Of a DNA stretch of 64,000 nucleotides, positions 1-9,338 are shown piece by piece. Numbering within the stretch: the first letter of the stretch is position 1; every line of letters begins with the position of its first letter. Position numbers and translations under genes: made by a program. The notes beneath the pieces are model-generated. The model worked only from the letters and a program-made list of their open reading frames with translations. It did not search any database and was not told where the DNA came from. Origin of the DNA: Protaetiibacter sp. (GTDB taxonomy: Bacteria; Actinomycetota; Actinomycetes; Actinomycetales; Microbacteriaceae); contig JASLGG010000043.1 of NCBI GenBank assembly GCA_030150265.1, positions 5,200 through 69,199 on the forward strand. Direction: 5' to 3'.

Positions 1-30
1 TTCGTCGCGAACGGCGTCATCAGCCACAAC
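1..30 (+). other. C-terminal splice block of an intein (last 10 residues)
   Basis: FVANGVISHN followed by Cys matches the inteins' block G: hydrophobic residues, then His-Asn, then the Cys+1 nucleophile. Asn is codon 10 (bases 28-30) and Cys+1 is bases 31-33. The rest of the intein, including any homing endonuclease domain, is outside the window. Confidence 0.8.
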
Positions 31-879
31 TGCTTCGCCCGCAACACGCACACCTACCTCGACCTCGATGCGGGGCGCGACTTCGACGCCCAGATCGTCG
101 TCAAGGTCAACGTCGCCGAGGTGCTCCGCAAGGAGCTCGCCCGGCCGAGCTGGCAGCGGGCGCCCGTGGCACTCGGCACCAACACCGACCCCTACCAGCG
201 GGCCGAGGGACGCTACCGGCTCATGCCGGGCATCATCGCGGCGCTCGCGGCATTCGGCACCCCCTTCAGCATCCTCACCAAGGGCACGCTGCTGCGGCGT
301 GACATCCCGCTGCTGCAGGCGGCGGCGGAACGGGTGCCGGTGGAGACCGCCATGACGATCGCGATCTTCGACGACGAGCTGCAGCGCTCCATCGAGCCGG
401 GCGCGCCGAGCACCGCGGCCCGGCTCGCGACCGTGCGGGCCGTGCGAGACGCCGGGCTGCCGTGCTCGGTGTTCCTCATGCCCGTGCTGCCGTACCTCAC
501 CGACGGCCGCGAGCACCTCGAGCGCGCCCTCGAGCGCATCGCGGAGAGCGGCGCCACGGGCGTCGCCTACAGCGCGCTGCACCTGCGCCCCGGCGCCCGC
601 GAGTGGTTCGCGGCGTGGCTCGCACGCGAGCATCCGGAGCTCGTCGGCCGCTACCGCGCGCTGTACGGATCGGGCGCCTACGCGCCGAAGGGGTACCGCC
701 GGATGCTGGCCGCGCGCATCCGCCCGATGCTCCACCGCTACGGGCTCGACCGCGCACCGCAGGAGCCCGCGACGGGTGCGCTGCGTCCGGGGCCGCGGGA
801 GGCGGCGCGCGGCGCCGCCGTGCTCGTCGCCGAGCTCGATCCGATCGCCGCCGCCGCGCTGCAGCCGACCCTCTTTTGA
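1..879 (+). CDS. Rv2578c-family radical SAM protein, 5'-truncated by the window edge, intein-interrupted
   Basis: The frame is open from the first base. The first ten codons read FVANGVISHN and the next residue is Cys, which is the usual C-terminal splice block of an intein (HN then Cys+1). From base 31 the host protein resumes with CFARNTHTYLDLDAGRDFD, the stretch that in Rv2578c-like radical SAM proteins contains the last cysteine of the cluster-binding CxxxCxxC motif. The intein therefore sits directly before that cysteine. The remaining ~280 residues look like the rest of the radical SAM barrel (for example SVFLMPVLPYLTDG). The reaction is not known to me. The first two cluster cysteines and most of the intein lie to the left of the window. 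Confidence 0.8.
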   Translation, partial: FVANGVISHNCFARNTHTYLDLDAGRDFDAQIVVKVNVAEVLRKELARPSWQRAPVALGTNTDPYQRAEGRYRLMPGIIAALAAFGTPFSILTKGTLLRRDIPLLQAAAERVPVETAMTIAIFDDELQRSIEPGAPSTAARLATVRAVRDAGLPCSVFLMPVLPYLTDGREHLERALERIAESGATGVAYSALHLRPGAREWFAAWLAREHPELVGRYRALYGSGAYAPKGYRRMLAARIRPMLHRYGLDRAPQEPATGALRPGPREAARGAAVLVAELDPIAAAALQPTLF

Positions 880-903
880 GGGGTTCCGAGGGCTCCGCGG
901 CGC

Positions 904-909
904 TAGGCT
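904..909 (+). promoter_or_regulatory. -10 box of a probable leaderless transcript
   Basis: TAGGCT lies 7 nt before the ATG at 917, and no Shine-Dalgarno sequence fits. This favours ATG 917 over the in-frame GTG at 971. Confidence 0.55.
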
Positions 910-916
910 CGAGTGC

Positions 917-1603
917 ATGAATCCGACCCTCAGCGCCGCACCCCTGCGCGGCGCGACCGGGGGTGCCGTCGTGAGGCTCGCGATCCTCGACGATCACGAA
1001 GTCCTTCTCGACACCCTGAGCAGCTGGATCGAGCGCAACGCACCCGACTTCGACGTCGTGCTGGGCGCCGCGAACTGGCTGGAGCTCGTGCAGAGCCCCG
1101 CCTTCCCCACCGATCTCGTCTTCATCGACTTCCAGCTCAAGGAGCCGATCTCGATCGAGGCGCGCGTGCGCACCTGCCGCGCGGCCGGCGCCAAGGTGAT
1201 CGTGCTGTCGAGCCTCGACACCCGCGAGGCGCGCGACCGCGCGCTCGCCGCCGGCGCGAGCGAGTTCCTCTCCAAGTCGATGCCGATGGCGACGGTCATG
1301 GAGGCGGCCCGGCGCGTGATGGGAATCGATGCGCAGCTCGACGAGGCCGCATCGGAGCGGCCCACCACGGCACCGCCCCTGCAGCACCTCAAGCCCAAGC
1401 TCAGTCCGGGCGAGGAGGAGGCGTTCAAGCTCTACGTCTCGGGATACAGCACCGTCGCCGTCGCCGAGCGGATGAACGTGCAGTACGAGACCGCGAAGAC
1501 GTATCTGCGCCGGGTGCGCGAGAAGTACGCCAAGGTCGGGCGCCCCGCGGGCAAGAAGGCCGAGCTGATCCGCCGTGCGGCGGAGGACGGATACCTGGAG
1601 TAA
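917..1603 (+). CDS. Response regulator with LuxR-type HTH domain
   Basis: The protein has 228 residues. An N-terminal receiver-like domain begins with LAILDDHEVLLDTL and the probable phospho-acceptor Asp is in DLVFIDFQL, near residue 68. The C-terminal LuxR-type helix-turn-helix runs from about residue 158 (LSPGEEEAFKLYVSGYST, then YETAKTYLRRVREKYA). It should be a DNA-binding transcription factor. No histidine kinase is adjacent, so it is an orphan within this window. GTG 971 is an alternative start that would place the receiver domain at the very N-terminus. The stop codon abuts the tdk start. Confidence 0.8.
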   Translation: MNPTLSAAPLRGATGGAVVRLAILDDHEVLLDTLSSWIERNAPDFDVVLGAANWLELVQSPAFPTDLVFIDFQLKEPISIEARVRTCRAAGAKVIVLSSLDTREARDRALAAGASEFLSKSMPMATVMEAARRVMGIDAQLDEAASERPTTAPPLQHLKPKLSPGEEEAFKLYVSGYSTVAVAERMNVQYETAKTYLRRVREKYAKVGRPAGKKAELIRRAAEDGYLE

Positions 1604-2269
1604 GTGGCGAAGCTGTACTTCCGCTACGGAGCGATGAACTCCGGCAAGAGCACCGCTCTCCTGCAGGCGGCCTACAACTACGAGGAGCGGGGCCACGAGG
1701 TGCTGCTCGCGAAGCCGGCAATCGACTCCAAGGGCGACGACCAGATCGTGTCGCGCCTCGGCGTCGAGCGGGCCGTCGACTTCACGATCGCCCCGCGGGA
1801 GGACTTGCTCGACCGCTTCCGGCGCGAACGCGCGCGGGCCGTGCAGGAGCGCGGTCGTGACATCAGCTGCCTGCTGCTCGACGAGGCGCAGTTCCTCTCC
1901 GAGGGGCAGGTCGACGACCTGCTGCGGATCGCCATCCAGCAGGACATCCCGGTGCTCGCGTACGGCATCCGCACGGACTTCCAGACCGTCGCGTTCCCCG
2001 GATCGCGGCGGCTGCTCGAGATCGCGCACTCGCTCGAGGAGCTCAAGACGATCTGCCGCTGCGGACGCAAGGCCGTGTTCAACGGCCGGCGCATCGGCGA
2101 CCGGTTCATCTTCGACGGCGACCAGGTGGCCATCGACGGGGTCGAGGTGACCTACGAGTCGCTGTGCGGCGCCTGCTACCTGGAGGAGTCGGGCGGCGTC
2201 CTGAATCGCGGATGGCGGCCCCGCCTCGAGTTCAGCTACGGCACCGAGCCCGACGCCGACTTCACCTGA
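1604..2269 (+). CDS. tdk: Thymidine kinase (type II)
   Basis: This 221-residue enzyme phosphorylates thymidine with ATP in the dTTP salvage route. The Walker A motif GAMNSGKST is at residues 9-17. LLLDEAQFL is the Walker B/DEAQ motif. A C-terminal zinc ribbon is suggested by ICRCGRK and SLCGACYLE. The start is a GTG immediately after the TAA of the response regulator gene, so the two are probably co-transcribed. A strong hairpin follows the stop. Together with tmk (15058) and deoA (56036) it forms part of thymidine metabolism in the window. Confidence 0.92.
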   Translation: MAKLYFRYGAMNSGKSTALLQAAYNYEERGHEVLLAKPAIDSKGDDQIVSRLGVERAVDFTIAPREDLLDRFRRERARAVQERGRDISCLLLDEAQFLSEGQVDDLLRIAIQQDIPVLAYGIRTDFQTVAFPGSRRLLEIAHSLEELKTICRCGRKAVFNGRRIGDRFIFDGDQVAIDGVEVTYESLCGACYLEESGGVLNRGWRPRLEFSYGTEPDADFT

Positions 2270-2280
2270 ACGACGGGGCA

Positions 2281-2340
2281 CGAACGCGAGAAGGCCGCCC
2301 GAAGGCGGCCTTCTCGCGTTGGTCGGGGTAACAGGATTTG
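2281..2340. repeat. 60-bp direct repeat, distal copy: terminator plus last 21 nt of tRNA-Pro
   Basis: This copy matches 2436-2495 at 59 of 60 positions (difference at 2308/2463). It contains the terminator hairpin and the 3' end of tRNA-Pro on the minus strand (2320-2340, ending in CCA). It then diverges abruptly. The 95 bp between the copies carry no gene. Confidence 0.85.
2286..2319. terminator. Bidirectional terminator hairpin between tdk and tRNA-Pro (distal copy)
   Basis: GCGAGAAGGCCGCC and GGCGGCCTTCTCGC form a near-perfect 14-bp stem with a short loop. A second copy with one changed base lies at 2441-2474, right at the 3' end of tRNA-Pro. Confidence 0.7.
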
Positions 2341-2354
2341 TCCCCACCGCCCCT

Positions 2355-2379
2355 CCGCGCGCCGTTGTGCGGCGCGCGG
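2355..2379. repeat. Perfect 9-bp hairpin between the two tRNA-Pro repeats
   Basis: CCGCGCGCC and GGCGCGCGG are separated by a 7-nt loop. The function is unknown. It lies in the unique sequence between the two 60-bp repeat copies. Confidence 0.5.
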
Positions 2380-2435
2380 AGCCTCCGGCGGCGTGGGCCC
2401 ACCTGCTCGAGCAGCTTCGCGTCCGGATACCTCGG

Positions 2436-2495
2436 CGAACGCGAGAAGGCCGCCCGAAGGCGACCTTCTCGCGTTGGTCGGGGTAACAGGATTTG
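2436..2495. repeat. 60-bp direct repeat, tRNA-proximal copy
   Basis: This is the copy joined to the intact tRNA-Pro. It includes the terminator hairpin (2441-2474) and the 21 nt at the 3' end of the tRNA. See the distal copy at 2281-2340. Confidence 0.85.
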
Positions 2496-2551
2496 AACCT
2501 GCGGCCTCGTCGTCCCGAACGACGCGCGCTACCAAGCTGCGCCATACCCCG
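2475..2551 (-). tRNA. tRNA-Pro(CGG)
   Basis: On the minus strand, 77 nt fold into a full cloverleaf. The acceptor arms are CGGGGTA and TACCCCG, the D stem is GCGC/GCGC, the anticodon stem is CGTCG/CGACG with loop TTCGGGA (anticodon CGG, reading CCG), the T arm is GCAGGTTCAAATCCTGT, and the CCA end is encoded. It lies 20 bp downstream of the metallophosphoesterase gene on the same strand. Confidence 0.95.
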
Positions 2552-2571
2552 GTGCTGCCATCGGCAACCTG

Positions 2572-3564
2572 TCAAGGATAGCCGATTTCGCGGCCGCTTC
2601 CGTCCAGCGGCACCGGCAGCAGCGTCAGCACGACCGCCTCGGGCGGGCAGGCGAAGCGCACCGGCGCGTAGATCGAGGTGCCGAGGCCCGCGGAGACCTC
2701 GAGGAAGGCACTGCGCGCACCCGTGCGCCACACGCTCAGCCCCTGGGCCTGGGCGTGCGGGATGTCGCAATTGGCGACGAGCGCGGGCCGCCCCGGGATG
2801 CGCACCTGCCCCCCGTGGGTGTGCCCCGCGAAGATCAGGTCGGCATCCTGGCTCACGAAGGCGTCCAGCACCCGCCGGTACGGGGCGTGGGTCACGCCGA
2901 GCGTGAGCACCTGGCGTCGCTCGGGGCTCGACCATTCGACGTTCTCGCGCAGCTCCTCGATGGCGCCCGGCAGCTCGCCCAGGCGGTCCCAGCCGCGGTG
3001 GGCGTCGGCGATGCCCATGAACTCGATGCGGGTGCCCTTGAGCTCGAGCGCCAGCACCCGGTTGTCGAGGTGGTGCCAGCCGAGCTCCTCGCCCAGGAAG
3101 CCGTTCAGCGCATCCGTGTCGAGATCCGGATGCCGCTTCACGGTGTGCCGCGACGGTCCCATGAAGTACCCGAACGGGTTCTTGAGCACCGGGCCGAAGT
3201 AGTCGTTCGAGCCGTGCACGAACACGCCTGCCGCGCCCGCGAAGGGCTCGAGGGCGCGGCGCACGCCGATGAGGCCATCGGCGTGGCCCAGGTTGTCGCC
3301 CGTGTCGATCACGAGGTCGGGCTCGTAGACGGCGAGCGAGCGCACGAAGTCCTGCTTGGCGCGCTGCCAGGGTGCCATGTGGAGGTCGCTCAAGTGCAGG
3401 ATCGTGATCGGCCGGGCGTCCGGCTCGAGCACCGCGAGCGTCTCGTGGCGCACCGTGAAGCGGTTGCGCTCCACGGCGACGCCCCAGGCGAGCGTCGCGA
3501 GCCCCGCGGCCGCCGTCACCCCGAGGGCGCCGACGGCCGCACGGCCTGCGGGGCTCAGGGGCAC
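2572..3564 (-). CDS. Membrane-anchored metallophosphoesterase
   Basis: The protein has 330 residues. An N-terminal hydrophobic segment (about residues 8-27) probably anchors it in the membrane with the catalytic domain outside. The calcineurin-like metal-binding motifs are in order: LHLSDLHM, IDTGDN, HGSNDYF and FAGHTHGGQ. The substrate cannot be told from sequence. I chose GTG 3564 because a GGAAG ribosome site lies about 6 nt upstream and the signal-anchor follows directly. The gene overlaps the end of the penicillin-binding protein gene by 10 nt, so the two are translationally linked. Confidence 0.85.
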   Translation of the reverse strand: MPLSPAGRAAVGALGVTAAAGLATLAWGVAVERNRFTVRHETLAVLEPDARPITILHLSDLHMAPWQRAKQDFVRSLAVYEPDLVIDTGDNLGHADGLIGVRRALEPFAGAAGVFVHGSNDYFGPVLKNPFGYFMGPSRHTVKRHPDLDTDALNGFLGEELGWHHLDNRVLALELKGTRIEFMGIADAHRGWDRLGELPGAIEELRENVEWSSPERRQVLTLGVTHAPYRRVLDAFVSQDADLIFAGHTHGGQVRIPGRPALVANCDIPHAQAQGLSVWRTGARSAFLEVSAGLGTSIYAPVRFACPPEAVVLTLLPVPLDGSGREIGYP

Positions 3565-6140
3565 GAATTCTTCCGGACGGTCAGCGTGACCTGGGTGTTC
3601 TTGTTGACCACCGATCCGGCCGACGGGCTCTGAGCAACGACGTTGTTCAGCGTGCCGGGCGAGTGGTTCGCGGGCGGGAGCGGGTCGAACACCTCGCACG
3701 TCTGCGTGACGTTCGTGAAGCCCGCCGACTGCAGCTGGTTCTTGGCGCTGTTGTAGTTCTGGTTCGGAGACACCACATCCGGCACCCCGGTCGCCATGCC
3801 GTTGCTGACATACACCTGCACCGCCGTGCCCTTCGGCACCTGCGAGCCCGAGCCCGGCTCCACCTTCGCCACCACGCCGGCGGGCAGGTCGGAGTCGATC
3901 TGGCCGGCGTCCTCATAGGTGAGCTTCGCCGTCTCGATCGCGGCCTTCGCCTGCTCGGGCGTCATCCCCACCAGGCCGTCCGGCACGTATACCTGAACGC
4001 CCGCCATCAGCGCAGGGTCCGGCGCCGCGAAGGCACCACCGGGATAGTAGCCGTCGATGGCCTGAGCCATGGGCTTGAAGATCGCGTGACGTACCAGGCC
4101 ACCGGAGCGACCGGCGATGCTGATGCGGCGCATGCTCTGCTTGCCGTCGATGTTGCCGGCCCAGACGGCCGTCGAGACGCGGGTCGAGGAGCCAACCATC
4201 CAGGTGTGAATGGCGTCGTTGGTGGTTCCCGTCTTGCCCATGTAGGGCGTACCATCGCGCGGGTTGGAGGCTGAACCTGTACCGCCCATGACCGCCTGCA
4301 TCGCGTAGGTCGCCGTGTCGGCGACGGCGGGCGTCACGAGGGACGGACCGCACATGGCATTCTGGCCTGCGAGTTCGCTGCCGTCGTCGGCGACGATCTT
4401 GTCGATGATGATCGGCTTGCAGAAGGTGCCGTGGTTGGCGATCGCCGCATACGCGGCTGCCTGAGTCAGCGGCGCGATGTTGTTGTCACAGCCGCCGACG
4501 ATGCACGCCGGGTTGGTGAACAAATCCGAGCCGTCGGACTTGCCGTCGGCGCGATGCACACCGATCGAGGCGGCGAGCTTGGCGGTCTCGCACTGGTCGA
4601 CTTCGGCACCCATCTGGATGAACACCGAGTTGACCGAACCCGCGGTTCCGCGCGTCACGTTGTAAAGGCCCTGCTCGCCCGAGTCATTGCGATAGGTGTA
4701 GGCGGGCCCGCCATACGGTCCGTTGCAGCTGTCCTGGAACGCGGCCATCGGCGTCGACCGAATGCTGGCGTTAAAGGTCTCGTTGAGGCCGTGGCCGGCC
4801 GCGAGGAACGACAGCAGGGTGTACGGCTTGTAGGTCGATCCGGGCTGGAAGCCCTTCGAGCCGCCGTGCGACTGATCGCCGCTGAAGTTCACCGCCGTGG
4901 TCGTCAGCGGATCGCCCGCGCCGGTGTCGTCGAAGGTCTTGTTCTGCGCCATCACGAGGATGCGACCGGTGCCCACCTCGACACTCGAGATCGCGGCGCC
5001 CAGGCTCATCCGGGTCTCATCGGCGGGAGCCATCTGGCCCGCGATCTGAGTGCCGACCGCCTGCAGCTCGGGGTTGATCGTCAGATAGATCGTGTAGCCG
5101 CCCTTGCGCCAGTTGTTGAGCTGCTCGTCCTTGGTCGAGCCCAGCGACGAGACCTCGCCGTTCAGGATCGACTTGAGCGCGTAGTCGCAGGGGAAGCGGT
5201 ACTCGACGGGCGCGGAAGCGCATCCGCTCTTCGGCGCGTTCGAGCTCACGGTGGTCTCGTCGACGGGCGTCGCGAGCGCCTCCTCGTACTGGGCCTTGTC
5301 GAGGTGCTTTTGCGTGTACATCCAGCCGAGGATGACGTCGCGCCGCTTCTTGTTGGCCGCGTAGTTGTCGGGATTGTTGAGCCCGTTCTTGCTCGGGTTC
5401 TGCACGATCGCGATGAGGCTCGCGGCCTGCGCCGGCGTCACGTCCTTCGCGGAGACGCCGAAGTAGCGCTGGGCGCCCGCCTCCACCCCGTAGGTGGTGC
5501 CGCCCATGAGCACGATGTTGAGGTACCCGGCGAGGATCTCGTCCTTCGTGTACTTCTTCTCGAGGCCGATCGCGAGCTTCATCTCCTTGAGCTTGCGATT
5601 CAGGTCGGGGTAGATCGCGGCCTTGATGGCGGCGTCGTACTCCTCCTTGCTGAGGCTCGTGTTGTTCACGGCCCGCAGCACCAGGATGTTGCGCACGAGC
5701 TGCATCGAGAGCGTCGAGGCGCCCGAGTCGCTCGTGTGGGTGATCTGCCCGATCGCCGCCCGGATGAGCGAGGGCACGTCGACTCCGCCGTGCTCGTAGA
5801 AGCGGCGGTCCTCGCCGTCGATCGCGGCCCACTTGAGGTTGTCGCTGATCGAGTCGAGCGAGATCTCTTCACGGTTCTGGTCGTAGATGTCGGCGATGGG
5901 CACGACCGTCGATCCGTCGGCCGAGACGGCCACGAACTGGTTCCGCTGGTGCTGCTGCGCGATCTCGATGTAGTCGGGCATGTCGTTGAATACATTGAGC
6001 GAGTTGCTCGCCGTCATTCCCGTCACGGCGATGGCGGGGGCCACCATGACGGTCACGAGCAGTCCGGCGATCGCGCTGAAGCCGATGAGGCCGAGACCGG
6101 CTCCGAACAGACTTCTAGCCGAGGATCGTTGAGCGGGCAT
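3555..6140 (-). CDS. Bifunctional penicillin-binding protein (transglycosylase/transpeptidase) with PASTA repeats
   Basis: This 861-residue class A PBP polymerises and cross-links peptidoglycan outside the membrane. A transmembrane anchor covers about residues 12-40. The GT51 glycosyltransferase part carries IDGEDRRFYEHGGVD (catalytic Glu) and SGASTLSMQLVRN. The transpeptidase part has the active-site motif STYK (about residue 435), SVN (about 500) and KTGT (about 635). Two PASTA domains follow to the C-terminus (VPDGLVGMTPEQA and VPDVVSPNQNY). The start is set by a TACTCT -10 box 7 nt before ATG, suggesting a leaderless mRNA. It resembles the PonA family. Confidence 0.92.
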   Translation of the reverse strand: MPAQRSSARSLFGAGLGLIGFSAIAGLLVTVMVAPAIAVTGMTASNSLNVFNDMPDYIEIAQQHQRNQFVAVSADGSTVVPIADIYDQNREEISLDSISDNLKWAAIDGEDRRFYEHGGVDVPSLIRAAIGQITHTSDSGASTLSMQLVRNILVLRAVNNTSLSKEEYDAAIKAAIYPDLNRKLKEMKLAIGLEKKYTKDEILAGYLNIVLMGGTTYGVEAGAQRYFGVSAKDVTPAQAASLIAIVQNPSKNGLNNPDNYAANKKRRDVILGWMYTQKHLDKAQYEEALATPVDETTVSSNAPKSGCASAPVEYRFPCDYALKSILNGEVSSLGSTKDEQLNNWRKGGYTIYLTINPELQAVGTQIAGQMAPADETRMSLGAAISSVEVGTGRILVMAQNKTFDDTGAGDPLTTTAVNFSGDQSHGGSKGFQPGSTYKPYTLLSFLAAGHGLNETFNASIRSTPMAAFQDSCNGPYGGPAYTYRNDSGEQGLYNVTRGTAGSVNSVFIQMGAEVDQCETAKLAASIGVHRADGKSDGSDLFTNPACIVGGCDNNIAPLTQAAAYAAIANHGTFCKPIIIDKIVADDGSELAGQNAMCGPSLVTPAVADTATYAMQAVMGGTGSASNPRDGTPYMGKTGTTNDAIHTWMVGSSTRVSTAVWAGNIDGKQSMRRISIAGRSGGLVRHAIFKPMAQAIDGYYPGGAFAAPDPALMAGVQVYVPDGLVGMTPEQAKAAIETAKLTYEDAGQIDSDLPAGVVAKVEPGSGSQVPKGTAVQVYVSNGMATGVPDVVSPNQNYNSAKNQLQSAGFTNVTQTCEVFDPLPPANHSPGTLNNVVAQSPSAGSVVNKNTQVTLTVRKNSCP

Positions 6141-6147
6141 AGGGTTC

Positions 6148-6153
6148 AGAGTA
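6148..6153 (-). promoter_or_regulatory. -10 box of the PBP gene, probable leaderless transcript
   Basis: On the minus strand TACTCT is followed by 7 nt and the ATG of the PBP gene. No ribosome-binding site is present. Confidence 0.5.
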
Positions 6154-6194
6154 CGGGAACTCTGCCCCGTGATAGCTGAACGGAACCCGCAAAA

Positions 6195-6359
6195 GTGCCG
6201 ACCTGGGAATATCTCACCACGCCCCTGCTCATCCACAACACCACCGCGATCCTCAACAACTGGGGCTCGCAGGGCTGGGAGCTCGTGCAGATCGTGACCG
6301 GCCCCGAGGGCGGGCTCGTCGCCTACCTCAAGCGCCCCATCGAAGGAGAGAACGCATGA
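6195..6359 (+). CDS. Small DUF4177-type protein
   Basis: This 54-residue protein starts with GTG (VPTWEYLTTPLLIHN) and contains WGSQGWELVQIVTGPEG, the WEL core of DUF4177-like proteins. It has no signal peptide. Its TGA overlaps the ATG of the RidA gene (ATGA), so the pair is translationally coupled. The function is not known. Small proteins of this type are commonly found next to ridA in actinobacteria, which supports this being a real gene despite its size. Confidence 0.75.
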   Translation: MPTWEYLTTPLLIHNTTAILNNWGSQGWELVQIVTGPEGGLVAYLKRPIEGENA

Positions 6360-6814
6360 GCGTCACCGACCGCCTCGCCGAGCTCGGGCTGGCCCTGCCG
6401 CCCGTCGCGAAGCCCGTGGCCGCATACGTGCCGGCGACCGTCACCGGCAACCTCGTCTACACCTCGGGGCAGCTGCCGATGATGGAGGGCGTGCTGCCCG
6501 CCGTCGGCAAGGTCGGCGCCGAGATCGGGGCCGACGAGGCCAAGGAGTTCGCCCGCATCTGCGCGCTCAACGCGCTCGCCGCGGCGGAGAGCGTCATCGG
6601 ATCGCTCGACCGCGTCACCAAGGTCGTGAAGGTGGTCGGCTTCGTGGCCTCCACCCCCGACTTCACCGGTCAGCCGGGCGTCGTGAACGGCGCATCCGAG
6701 CTGCTCGGCGAGGTGTTCGGCGACGCCGGACGCCACGCCCGCTCGGCCGTCGGCGTGCCGGTGCTGCCGCTCGACGCGCCGGTCGAGGTGGAGCTCATCC
6801 TCGAGTTCGCCTGA
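6356..6814 (+). CDS. RidA family enamine/imine deaminase
   Basis: This 152-residue YjgF/YER057c/UK114 protein hydrolyses reactive 2-aminoacrylate-type enamines and imines in the cytoplasm. Family features visible are YVPATVTGNLVYTSGQLPMM near residues 22-41 and the C-terminal VPVLPLDAPVEVELILEF. GAAGGAGAG before the ATG is a good ribosome site. It overlaps the upstream small gene by 3 nt. An intergenic repeat starts 8 nt after the stop, facing the convergent acs gene. Confidence 0.88.
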   Translation: MSVTDRLAELGLALPPVAKPVAAYVPATVTGNLVYTSGQLPMMEGVLPAVGKVGAEIGADEAKEFARICALNALAAAESVIGSLDRVTKVVKVVGFVASTPDFTGQPGVVNGASELLGEVFGDAGRHARSAVGVPVLPLDAPVEVELILEFA

Positions 6815-6822
6815 GTCGTTCT

Positions 6823-6897
6823 GCACCGCGGTAATCCGCGGTGCCCGGCCGATCGGCCGGCCGTGCACGAACGCCCGGCCGATCGGGTGCCGACACC
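6823..6897 (+). repeat. Two-hairpin intergenic repeat, copy 1 (after ridA)
   Basis: Hairpin 1 is a perfect 9-bp stem (6823-6831 with 6836-6844) around a TAAT loop. Hairpin 2 is a perfect 12-bp stem (6849-6860 with 6875-6886). The element ends in GTGCCGACACC. Copies lie at 33633-33707 and 50029-50102. The stems differ between copies by paired changes, so the structure rather than the sequence is kept. It starts 8 nt after the ridA stop. Confidence 0.85.
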
Positions 6898-6926
6898 ATC
6901 GACTATCCGGTGGAGGTCTGCCGGGG

Positions 6927-8912
<1,986 letters not shown>

Positions 8913-9044
8913 CCTTGGGTCGATTCGCGACCGTGCCTGGTAGTCGCGCGGAGATTTCCGGGGAACGTCCCGATCCTAGCCCCACTCGCGGAGGCCGGTC
9001 GGACCGGGGCGTCGCGCGGCGTCATCACGCCGGAATTTCACCCG

Positions 9045-9072
9045 TTGCGATGGGGGACCGGTGGGGTACACT
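9045..9072 (+). promoter_or_regulatory. Promoter of the 6C RNA
   Basis: TTGCGA (9045-9050) and TACACT (9067-9072) are separated by 16 bp, a good vegetative promoter. Transcription would begin near 9079. Confidence 0.65.
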
Positions 9073-9078
9073 CGGGAC

Positions 9079-9183
9079 ACCGAGCGTAACCTCTCGGGTT
9101 CGCAGTGCCCGATTCCCCCCAATCGTCGGTGCTGCTGTGGCGGCGCCCATTACCCCCAGTTGGGCGCCGCCCCTCCTTTTTAA
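9079..9183 (+). ncRNA. 6C small RNA
   Basis: Downstream of the promoter are two hairpins with C-rich loops. The first is CGATT-CCCCCC-AATCG (9110-9125). The second is an 11-bp stem (9139-9149 with 9161-9171) with a loop containing CCCCC, followed by CCTCCTTTTT. Two stem-loops with runs of about six cytosines are the defining feature of the actinobacterial 6C RNA. In mycobacteria this RNA also lies beside the tad genes, as here. The 5' end is inferred from the promoter. Confidence 0.8.
9139..9181 (+). terminator. Intrinsic terminator of the 6C RNA
   Basis: A perfect 11-bp GC-rich stem with an 11-nt loop is followed by five T residues (9177-9181). It is the clearest rho-independent terminator in the window. 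Confidence 0.8.
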
Positions 9184-9338
9184 CCGGTGTCTCCTGCCTT
9201 GCCGGTGTCTCCGGCGGTTCCCGTCCGGCATCGTCCCGCTCGTCGATCGTGTCCTCCACAGCGCGGTGTTCTCGTACCCCATTCCCGGATCGGAGAGCGG
9301 CCCCGCCGAGATCCGTCGCGTCGCGGGAGAGTCGCCAC
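9184..9338. other. Gene-free leader upstream of tadA
   Basis: I see no credible coding region here. GGGAGA at 9325-9330 is the ribosome site for tadA. The septum-site/TadZ-like gene that often precedes tadA in actinobacteria is absent. Confidence 0.5.

Noticed and set aside
2281..2340. A second tRNA-Pro gene
   Set aside because: Only the last 21 nt of the tRNA are present, and the sequence then diverges, so no cloverleaf can form.
497..2935. Long minus-strand open frame across the radical SAM, response regulator and tdk genes
   Set aside because: It is the Arg/Ala/Gly-rich antisense of recognised genes and even runs through tRNA-Pro. It is typical spurious frame in a 70% G+C genome.
4431..6179. 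Long plus-strand frame antisense to the PBP gene
   Set aside because: It has no start context or domain, and the opposite strand encodes a complete class A PBP with all catalytic motifs.
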